From positions 1-50,313 of the forward strand of contig NZ_JAELUP010000031.1 in the NCBI RefSeq assembly GCF_016424485.1: a stretch of 50,313 bases of DNA. The letters run 5' to 3'. The notes beneath the pieces were generated by a model. That model did not search any database. It saw only the letters and a list, made by a program, of their open reading frames with translations, and was not told the DNA's origin. The DNA comes from Paenibacillus roseus (lineage in GTDB: Bacteria > Bacillota > Bacilli > Paenibacillales > Paenibacillaceae). Made by a program: the position numbers and the translations under genes. Positions 44,145-50,313 of the stretch are shown here, piece after piece; position 1 is the stretch's first letter, and each line of letters begins with the position of its first letter.

Positions 44145-44202
44145 GATAGACTTTCGCGACTGCTTTTTCCAAGAAAGTTAACAGCATTTAATTTTCATGA
44201 TG

Positions 44203-44240
44203 AAAGGCATTTCCCCAGACGATGGCGGGAATGCCTTTTT
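44203..44240 (+). terminator. terminator of gatCAB
   Basis: AAAGGCATT and AATGCCTTT with inner CCC/GGG, followed by TTTTTAG. Confidence 0.85.
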
Positions 44241-44360
44241 AGTTATAAAGGGAGTTTGGCAAGAAATCAGGCTTTAACTGCTGTGAGTCCAAATAATTGC
44301 TTTGGATTTTTGTAAATTGTACGTGTTAAAATGATGGAAGCTGCAAGGGACAAAGCGAGT

Positions 44361-46187
44361 GTGATCAGTATGGAAAAACATCATCCATTATCTTTAGGAA
44401 GACGGGCAAGCTCAATTTTGCTTGCATTTTTGATTCCGGGCGGCGGGCATATGCTGTTAGGACGGGTAGCCAAGGGGTTGAATTTGCTTATCCTTAGCGT
44501 GCTTGCCGTCATGTTGATGATTTATTACGCGAATACCGCAGGAGACAGCCATCTGTTATTGCTTGTTTTTTTGGGGCTGTTAATTCCGTCTGTTTATTTT
44601 TACAGTGTTTACGATGCGCTCCAGCTTCTGGTCAAATCCATAGAGGAGGGTCCAGACAGTCTGTTTACTCCACTCCAGGGGTTTGTATTGGCTCTGGCCG
44701 GGGTTGTGTTGCTCGTCTTGCTGCATACGCCGCCATTTGTGGAGAGAAGTTTGGCTCTGGCGGGGGCATACGCGCCAGGCACAGCTCTCATGGCTCTCGG
44801 GTTCTGGCTTATTTGGAGACTGACAGCAGGGAGAATACGGCTTGGACGGATTACAGCGGCGCTGTCGTTTTTAACGCTTGGCATTCTGCTTTTCATGGAC
44901 ATCTGGACGGGATTGCATGCTGGGGCCGTTGTGGCCGAGTGGTGGCCTGCCGCTGTTGTTCTGTTGGGGGTAGAGATTACTTTCATCAGCATGTGGATGA
45001 GACGAGGGAAGAAACGGCTGTCCACGGATTGGATTGGCTTGTTTGTTGCTATTATCCTCTCTGTATCGATATATGCGGTAACGGAGCTGGCAGAGATTCC
45101 ATTTCGCTGGCTGGATCAGTGGACGACGAACTATAATGAAATAAGCGGATTTACAGAGGAGAAGGGACACCATTTTGCCGGCAAACCGCTTTATGCGGAG
45201 CTCGGGGATACGATTCAACAAATCGATATTGTAAATACAAACGGTAATTTGCGCGTTCTCCCTACTGAAGATACCAAGGTGAAAGTGGAATCGGAGATTT
45301 GGATCGATCTCCCGGACCAACAAGCTGCCAAGCAGGCTGCCATAGCAGTCGAGACAGAGATACAAGAAGAGGGAGGCAGGCTTGTTATTGAAGGGAAGGG
45401 CGAGCTTTACGGCGAGAATCTTAACCAAATGCCGCGTATTAATTTGATCGTGTATGTTCCCAAGGCTGCTAAGCGGGTGGACAGTCTGGAAAAGACGGCT
45501 CCCATGAATGGAAATGTGGGTCTGAATGCCGATGTGAATGAAGATTCATTTCCTGATCAGCCGGATCCCGGCCGCCCGTTGAAAATGAAAGTGCGAATCA
45601 CGAACGGGACCATGGATATCGACGGCTCTATGCTAACAGAGGGTCTGGATGTCGATGCTGCTTATGGGCAGTTGAAACTGTACGAGGTTGCCGGGGGGGT
45701 CACAGCGAAAGTGAAGAGCGGCAGCATTGAGGTTAAGGAGTTGCAAAGCAAAGCGAGACTGGTCATCGAGAGTGGTAATATAGTAGCTGCCGGAATTGCC
45801 GGAGATGCAAGCATATCAGCTGTGAACGGCAGCATTACCTTACTGCGGGTAGCAGGCGATGCAGAAGCAGCAACGAAAAACGGCCAGATTCGCATTGCGG
45901 AAGCAGGCGGCGCTGTTAAGGCCGACACCTTAAACGGCAGCATCTCGGTAGCCACCTCCACGGTCGGCGGGCCATGGGACATCGATAGCGCAATCGGTGA
46001 AATTCGGCTTATTCTCCCGGAGGATGGTGATTACAATGTGCTTGGCGGGGTCACCTTTGGTTCAATCATGACGAGCCTTCCGCTCGATGTCAGCCATAAA
46101 AAAGTTACCGGCACAATCGGGAACGGGGACTACAACATCTACATTAACGCCAACAGCAGCATCTATTTGGAGAAATTTGAAAGGTAG
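44361..46187 (+). CDS. membrane protein with C-terminal DUF4097 (repetitive beta-solenoid-like) domain
   Basis: A protein of about 608 residues. The first 250 residues hold about seven hydrophobic helices, beginning with a TM2-like LLAFLIPGGGHMLLGRVAKGLNLL segment. From about 290 on is an outer or cytoplasmic repetitive beta domain typical of DUF4097: VRITNGTMDIDG, VKSGSIEVKEL, VIESGNIVAAG, SAVNGSITLLR, TKNGQIRIAEA, TLNGSISV. The start is unsure: GTG at 44361 has AAGGGA nine bases upstream, ATG at 44370 and 44331 are alternatives. In Bacilli DUF4097 proteins are often linked to envelope stress control, but no regulator is adjacent here. Function unknown. Confidence 0.8.
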   Translation: MISMEKHHPLSLGRRASSILLAFLIPGGGHMLLGRVAKGLNLLILSVLAVMLMIYYANTAGDSHLLLLVFLGLLIPSVYFYSVYDALQLLVKSIEEGPDSLFTPLQGFVLALAGVVLLVLLHTPPFVERSLALAGAYAPGTALMALGFWLIWRLTAGRIRLGRITAALSFLTLGILLFMDIWTGLHAGAVVAEWWPAAVVLLGVEITFISMWMRRGKKRLSTDWIGLFVAIILSVSIYAVTELAEIPFRWLDQWTTNYNEISGFTEEKGHHFAGKPLYAELGDTIQQIDIVNTNGNLRVLPTEDTKVKVESEIWIDLPDQQAAKQAAIAVETEIQEEGGRLVIEGKGELYGENLNQMPRINLIVYVPKAAKRVDSLEKTAPMNGNVGLNADVNEDSFPDQPDPGRPLKMKVRITNGTMDIDGSMLTEGLDVDAAYGQLKLYEVAGGVTAKVKSGSIEVKELQSKARLVIESGNIVAAGIAGDASISAVNGSITLLRVAGDAEAATKNGQIRIAEAGGAVKADTLNGSISVATSTVGGPWDIDSAIGEIRLILPEDGDYNVLGGVTFGSIMTSLPLDVSHKKVTGTIGNGDYNIYINANSSIYLEKFER

Positions 46188-46203
46188 AGAAATCGCGCTT
46201 TCA

Positions 46204-46233
46204 TTGACAAATGTCAAACCTAACACGTAAAAT
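46204..46233 (+). promoter_or_regulatory. promoter of perR
   Basis: TTGACA at 46204-46209 and TAAAAT at 46228-46233 with 18 bp between. Confidence 0.65.
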
Positions 46234-46243
46234 AGTTCTAATA

Positions 46244-46259
46244 AATAATAATTATTATT
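46244..46259. promoter_or_regulatory. Per-box-like palindrome upstream of perR
   Basis: AATAATAATTATTATT is a perfect 16-bp palindrome near the transcription start. It is close to the PerR consensus TTATAATnATTATAA, suggesting autoregulation. Confidence 0.6.
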
Positions 46260-46317
46260 AAATTGTATAAATTGAACGCAAGAGAACTATTTTTGAACCT
46301 AGAAAGGCGTGGAAGCT

Positions 46318-46749
46318 ATGGGTGCTAGTGTCCAGCAAGCATTAGAACAATTAAAGATGACTGGCGTCCGCATGACCCCTCAGCGGCACGCTATCTTAAC
46401 GTATTTGATGGATGCGCTGACTCATCCGACGGCAGATGAGATTTACAAGGCGCTTTCACCGAAATTTCCCAGTATGAGTGTTGCAACTATTTATAATAAT
46501 TTACGTCTCTTTGTAGAGGCAGGTCTCGTACGCGAATTGACCTATGGTGATGATTCCAGCCGGTTTGATGCCGATTTGTCGGATCACTATCATGCAATAT
46601 GCAAGGAATGCGGCACAATCGTGGATTTTGATTATCCGCCTCTGCTGGAAGTAGAGCGTGTAGCATCGAAGGAGACGGGATTCGTCGTAGAAGGACACCG
46701 TATGGAAATTTATGGACTGTGCCAGACGTGTTCCAGCCGGATTCAATAA
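46318..46749 (+). CDS. perR: peroxide-stress regulator, Fur family
   Basis: A 143-residue Fur-family repressor. The N-terminal winged helix (MTPQRHAILTYL, SVATIYNNLRLFVEAGLV) is followed by the metal-binding dimer domain with RFDADLSDHYHAICKECG, which holds the His/Asp regulatory site and the first zinc CxxC, and GLCQTC as second CxxC. The RFDADLSDHYHAIC and HRMEIYGLC stretches match PerR rather than Fur or Zur. It senses hydrogen peroxide by iron-catalysed His oxidation. ATG at 46318 fits AAAGG upstream; GTG at 46309 is too close. The order perR, ygzB homologue, ygxA-like, rRNA operon is as in Bacillus apart from the inserted GH18 gene. Confidence 0.93.
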   Translation: MGASVQQALEQLKMTGVRMTPQRHAILTYLMDALTHPTADEIYKALSPKFPSMSVATIYNNLRLFVEAGLVRELTYGDDSSRFDADLSDHYHAICKECGTIVDFDYPPLLEVERVASKETGFVVEGHRMEIYGLCQTCSSRIQ

Positions 46750-46858
46750 TTTTTGAAATGATCAAACGCGTACGACAGGAGCAGGTTTAAGCTGCGCCTA
46801 TTGTGCGCGTTTTTTGAAGTTCGATTAGTCGTTAAAATCATCAAGGGGAGTGATTATT

Positions 46859-48595
46859 TTGGAGACGATGCGCGCTCATCCACCGCGAAGAAGGAAGGGA
46901 CGTGGATTCAGGGGGTTTTTGTTCTTATGTTTTTTGGGTGTATTGGCAGGAGGGGCGTATTGGGTATGGGAGAATTATGTTCCCAGCTTCGAACGGATTG
47001 TTCCGGTATTCAAAGAGGAATACCCTTTATTCTATAAAGGAGAAGCTTTGGGATATGGGGCGATTGTGGATAAAGACGGAGAGAGTGTGAAGCTTCCGCT
47101 TGATGCAGTACAGACAGTGCTAGGCTCCAAGGAGCCTGTCCGCTATGAAGAAGCAAACGACTCCATTATTTTAACAACCGAAAATAAAGTCGTTCATTTC
47201 AAGACCGAGGCGCTTACAGCGACGATAAACCAAAAGCCGTTCAAGCTCAGTTTTGCCGCACATAAGAAGGATAATAGCGTCTATCTGCCGATTGAACCGC
47301 TTAAGGAGCTGTTCGGACTGCAAATTGATTATACGAAAGATTCGTCCATTGTGACGCTTCATCTGCCGGACGAGCTTATTCAGCGGGCTGTGGTAACGAA
47401 GGAGGAAATTTCGGTGCGTTCGGGTCCCGCCATTAAGACGCCGATTATTGAAAGCTTGCAGGCTGGCGCCGAGCTCAGAATTTGGGGAGAAGAGGAAGGC
47501 TGGTACAAAGTGCAGAACGCCTCCGGTTATGTTGGTTATGCTGCCAAATCCGGCATATCCTTAACGAGTATCGAGTCGATTCCCAAGCAAGCTGAAGCTC
47601 AGCCATTCATCGCATGGAAGTTGTACGGTAAAAAAATCAATATGACCTGGGAGGCCATCTACAACCGCCAGCCTGATCTTGAAAAAATCGGAGAGCTGCA
47701 AGGCGTTAATGTCGTTAGTCCGACATGGTTTGAATTGGCTGATGAATCAGGCTTGTTGCGCAGCAAAGCGGATATGGCGTATGTAAATTGGGCGCATGCG
47801 AGGGGCATGCAGGTATGGGCGCTTTTCAGCAACAGCTTCAAGCCGGATCTGACGACAATAGCACTGGCCAACTACGAGACGCGTCTGAATATGATTAAGC
47901 AATTGCTCTCTTACGCTCAAATTTATAAGCTGCAGGGGATTAATATTGATTTTGAAAATGTGCACACGAAGGACAAGGAGAATCTCGTCCAGTTTGTCAG
48001 AGAGATGACCCCTCTTTTGCATGAACAGGGACTGGTGGTATCCATCGACGTCACGCCGAAATCAAACAGTGAAATGTGGTCGGCCTTTCTTGATCGCGAA
48101 GCGCTCGGCAAAGTTGTCGATTTCATGATGGTGATGGCCTATGATGAGCACTGGGCTGCGAGTCCTGTAGCGGGCTCGGTTGCTTCGCTGCCATGGGTTG
48201 AGCAATCGGTAAAACGGATTTTGGAAGAGGATCAAGTGCCGCCGGAAAAGCTTGTACTCGGAATTCCACTTTATACGCGGGTATGGACAGAGGAGAGCGG
48301 GGAAGACGGGAAACGAAAAGTATCTTCCAAAGCAATTGGCATGGAGACAGTAGAGAAGCTGATTGCGGAAAAGCAGCTTAAGCCGGAATTCAAGTCGGAA
48401 GTCGGGCAAAATTATATCGAATACACAGAAGGCGGTGCGTTGAAGCGCATCTGGATGGAGGACGAGGTTTCCATTAAGGCGCGGGCGCTGCTTGCCAAAA
48501 AGTATGATCTGGCTGGCGTAGCAACCTGGCAGAGAAGCTTTCAAAAACCGCAGATCTGGAACATACTCGATAAGGAATTGCAGAGCAGACCGTAA
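46859..48595 (+). CDS. membrane-anchored SH3 and glycoside hydrolase 18 protein
   Basis: A 578-residue protein: basic N-terminus (HPPRRRKGRGFRG), one membrane segment (about 19-38), a copper-amine-oxidase-N-like module (about 60-170), an SH3b domain (about 175-235, EEISVRSGPAIKTPIIESL) and a GH18 barrel (about 250-578). The GH18 active-site strand reads GINIDFEN, with the Asp and catalytic Glu. Relatives such as YaaH/YkvQ/YvbX are spore- or wall-linked N-acetylglucosaminidases. TTG at 46859, eight bases after AAGGGGAG, is preferred; GTG 46850 is within the site. It separates perR from the ygzB homologue. Confidence 0.88.
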   Translation: METMRAHPPRRRKGRGFRGFLFLCFLGVLAGGAYWVWENYVPSFERIVPVFKEEYPLFYKGEALGYGAIVDKDGESVKLPLDAVQTVLGSKEPVRYEEANDSIILTTENKVVHFKTEALTATINQKPFKLSFAAHKKDNSVYLPIEPLKELFGLQIDYTKDSSIVTLHLPDELIQRAVVTKEEISVRSGPAIKTPIIESLQAGAELRIWGEEEGWYKVQNASGYVGYAAKSGISLTSIESIPKQAEAQPFIAWKLYGKKINMTWEAIYNRQPDLEKIGELQGVNVVSPTWFELADESGLLRSKADMAYVNWAHARGMQVWALFSNSFKPDLTTIALANYETRLNMIKQLLSYAQIYKLQGINIDFENVHTKDKENLVQFVREMTPLLHEQGLVVSIDVTPKSNSEMWSAFLDREALGKVVDFMMVMAYDEHWAASPVAGSVASLPWVEQSVKRILEEDQVPPEKLVLGIPLYTRVWTEESGEDGKRKVSSKAIGMETVEKLIAEKQLKPEFKSEVGQNYIEYTEGGALKRIWMEDEVSIKARALLAKKYDLAGVATWQRSFQKPQIWNILDKELQSRP

Positions 48596-48623
48596 ATTAT
48601 AATCAAGCATATATAACAACATG

Positions 48624-48656
48624 CAAGAGCCCCTGGCTTATTAGTCCAGGGGCCCT
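48624..48656. terminator. bidirectional terminator between GH18 and ygzB-like genes
   Basis: GAGCCCCTGG pairs with CCAGGGGCCC around CTTATTAGT, followed by TTTGCTTT; the two genes converge on it. Confidence 0.8.
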
Positions 48657-48672
48657 TTGCTTTAATAGACGA

Positions 48673-49035
48673 TTATACTTTACTTGGCTCCGGTTCACCG
48701 GATGGGGAGTGAGTAGCCTGATTTGGATCAAGTGTGAGCTTGGTTTTGCAAAACATGCAGCGGTCCGTCTTGCCGAGCATTTTGGTTGGTCGATCGCATT
48801 CCGGGCATTGAAGCAGCACGGCGCTTGTAGACAGCATCCCTGCCCAAAAATAAATAGCCATGCTTCCCATCATGAATATCATGCCGAAGACCATGAAGAT
48901 TCCGGCAAATATTTTACCGGTTTGTCCCCATAATAAAATTCCTGATGTTCCAAAAATCATGAGCCCCATCCCGATCAGCGTGAGCAATAAGCCCCATAAG
49001 CGAAACTCATTAATTTTACTGGATTTGAAAAACAT
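48673..49035 (-). CDS. YgzB-like membrane zinc-ribbon protein (DUF2614)
   Basis: A 120-residue protein starting MFFKSSKINEFRLWG, two membrane helices (about 12-33 and 44-66) and a C-terminal zinc ribbon with CPECDRP and CMFCKT. This fits the YgzB/DUF2614 family, encoded next to perR in Bacillus. ATG at 49035 has GGAAGG eight bases before it; ATGs further upstream (49044, 49086) are less suited. Role unknown; here it is on the opposite strand to perR. Confidence 0.85.
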   Translation of the reverse strand: MFFKSSKINEFRLWGLLLTLIGMGLMIFGTSGILLWGQTGKIFAGIFMVFGMIFMMGSMAIYFWAGMLSTSAVLLQCPECDRPTKMLGKTDRCMFCKTKLTLDPNQATHSPSGEPEPSKV

Positions 49036-49400
49036 GTTCTTCATCCTTCCCTTGGTTATTAATTCCATCTGAATTGTATACGACATCTTTATAGAAGCTA
49101 CGAAAGAGAAACAGGCCGACTAGCCGGTTGCATTCCTTTTGTTCAAACAATTGAATTGAATTGGAGTGGCTGATTCTGCTCTGAGCGAAGTGAAATCTTC
49201 ATGCGGAAGCAGGAAACCGGTACTGATTCGTCGAAAATGGATTTAGACCATAGAACTCAATTATAGCCTAAACGGGCAAGCCGCGCTATAAGCAAGGAAA
49301 AACATGAAGTGTGCGTAAAAATGCCTCACAGCATAACGCATGGGTTGATTAGTATAAGGGACAATATACATCTGTATAGGGTCCGGTACGGGGTGAAACT
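49036..49400. other. gap between the ygzB and ygxA homologues
   Basis: No intact gene seen. In relatives the nucleotidyltransferase part of the YgxA-like gene would be expected here, but all plus-strand frames are closed by stops, with the nearest in-frame stop at 49377. A weak -10-like TATAGG lies near 49375. Confidence 0.4.
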
Positions 49401-49985
49401 GTGTTGGATTATGACGATGTTTGGAAAATACAGCAGCACGGCGGGACTTTGGCTGGGCAACAGGAGCACAGGCTGCTTTTTGAGTTTATAGGCTTTGTGC
49501 GCACTTATTTGCAGGCCAGAGACGATTTGCAGAGTAGAAATCTGCTTGATGCTCACAGTAATGCGCTTGGAGCGTTGCATCATTGGGCCAGAATTGAGCT
49601 TATCGAAAAGCAGGTTCAACCCGAGACGAGCGTCTGGCGCCAAATTCGGCGTTATCATCCCGGTATTCATAAGCTGTATGAGGAGCTTACAGGCAATGAC
49701 GAATCTCTGGAACAGCGGCTGAAGCTGGTTATGCTTGGGTGCGAGTTTTCTCTGATGGATAAGATGAAGTCCTGCAGTTCGCTAATCTTTCAGGTGCTGA
49801 AAAGCAGAGAAGAACCTTGGAGCCTGACTGAGCTTCAGGACCATGCTTCTTTGTCTTGGATCGAGACCGATCTTTCCCTGCTCGTTAATAAGCTGCTTGC
49901 CAGAGGATATATCCGCGAGGTGGCTGTTATCGGACCGGATGGCTCTTTTAGCAACCTGGAGATGAAGCTGTATTCTGTCGTCTAG
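49401..49985 (+). CDS. YgxA-like nucleotidyltransferase-related protein, apparently lacking the N-terminal domain
   Basis: A 194-residue helical protein starting GTG after GGGGTG. LLFEFIGFVRTYLQARDDLQSRNLLDAHSNALGALHHWARI and PGIHKLYEEL match the C-terminal helical (HEPN-like) half of YgxA-type proteins, and LDYDDV resembles the end of their nucleotidyltransferase half. Family members are, as far as I recall, close to 290 residues, so about 100 N-terminal residues are missing. The C-terminus has a winged-helix-like part (SLTELQDHASLSWIETDLSLLVNKLLARGYI). It may be a decayed gene or a natural stand-alone form. It precedes the rRNA operon as in Bacillus. Confidence 0.7.
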   Translation: MLDYDDVWKIQQHGGTLAGQQEHRLLFEFIGFVRTYLQARDDLQSRNLLDAHSNALGALHHWARIELIEKQVQPETSVWRQIRRYHPGIHKLYEELTGNDESLEQRLKLVMLGCEFSLMDKMKSCSSLIFQVLKSREEPWSLTELQDHASLSWIETDLSLLVNKLLARGYIREVAVIGPDGSFSNLEMKLYSVV

Positions 49986-50117
49986 CATAGAACGACCGAG
50001 GCGCTATAAATTTGGGGATGGCTGCAAAAATCAGACACGACAGGGTATATATATGCTCGAATTGTTGTCTGGCTGGAGTTGCGAAAAAATGATCTTATAA
50101 TAAATTGTTGTCGAACC

Positions 50118-50147
50118 TTGACTTTAAAGCGTGGATTGTGATACATT
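50118..50147 (+). promoter_or_regulatory. rRNA operon promoter P1
   Basis: TTGACT at 50118-50123 and TACATT at 50142-50147 with 18 bp between. Confidence 0.6.
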
Positions 50148-50212
50148 AAATTCCGCCGCTTGAAGGGCAAGCTTTCATCAAGAAATTAACAAAAAAGAAT
50201 TTCAAAAAAAGC

Positions 50213-50242
50213 TTGCAATGATGTGGCTGAATGTGATATATT
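50213..50242 (+). promoter_or_regulatory. rRNA operon promoter P2 with A-tract UP element
   Basis: TTGCAA at 50213-50218 and TATATT at 50237-50242 with 18 bp between; runs of A at 50190-50210 just upstream fit an UP element. Confidence 0.65.
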
Positions 50243-50286
50243 ATAAAAGTCGCCGCTGAGACATGGCGGTAACGAAAACGAAGTCA

Positions 50287-50301
50287 TTTGTTCTTTGAAA
50301 A
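50287..50301 (+). promoter_or_regulatory. boxA-type antitermination site of the rRNA leader
   Basis: TTTGTTCTTTGAAAA, the standard leader sequence found shortly before 16S rRNA in Bacillales. The 16S gene is not in the window and must begin within the next few hundred bases to the right. Confidence 0.8.
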
Positions 50302-50313
50302 CTGAACAACGAG

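Overview
The window looks like a chromosome segment of a Paenibacillus-type, spore-forming, flagellated Firmicute. Several gene neighbourhoods are those of Bacillales: a ydcC-like gene, alr and mazEF in a row; perR, a ygzB homologue and a ygxA-like gene directly before a ribosomal RNA leader; and gatCAB. A Cse60-like sporulation protein, an S-layer-anchored protein and frequent TTG/GTG starts behind strong AGGAGG-type ribosome sites fit the same group. Species was not determined.

Positions 1-9650 are accessory DNA. An AT-rich two-gene ATPase + HNH nuclease module resembling Septu (PtuA/PtuB) antiphage defence enters from the left edge and is followed by a decayed IS3-family element. The rest of this stretch holds three partial copies of the 3' half of an alanine tRNA (anticodon GGC), each followed by a terminator, plus a C-terminal scrap of a tyrosine recombinase and a frameshifted Rpn-type nuclease. 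It reads as a repeatedly used and decaying tRNA integration site. An orphan FliD-like gene pair and an ECF sigma/anti-sigma pair lie between the scars.

Positions 9652-22272 hold a 1168-residue S-layer protein with a probable seven-bladed propeller, a second Rpn remnant, a divergent AraC regulator, and a nucleoside uptake and salvage operon: BMP-type lipoprotein, double ATPase, two permeases, nucleoside hydrolase, ribokinase and a second hydrolase. Together these would import ribonucleosides, split off ribose and phosphorylate it.

Positions 22300-28270 hold small independent units: WYL regulator with divergent RibD/DHFR-like reductase, MBL hydrolase, Gln-rich small protein, alpha/beta hydrolase, Cse60-like protein, a 38-residue ORF, and a ferredoxin/flavodoxin reductase-like flavoprotein behind two Fur-box-like palindromes.

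Positions 28400-40150 carry ydcC-alr-mazEF, a 39-residue membrane peptide, and a compact nine-gene Tad/Flp-like secretion locus: SAF/CpaB-like, CpaE-like with a broken P-loop, CpaF ATPase, TadB, TadC and four small N-terminally anchored proteins, with no recognisable prepilin peptidase, secretin or classic Flp pilin. An M24 aminopeptidase follows. This locus is the best candidate for a poorly described system.

Positions 40300-50313 are mostly core genome: a KOW/IDEAL-like protein, gatCAB, a membrane DUF4097-type protein, perR, an SH3-GH18 cell-wall protein, a YgzB-like protein, a 5'-shortened YgxA-like gene, and two promoters plus boxA of an rRNA operon whose 16S gene must start just beyond the right edge.
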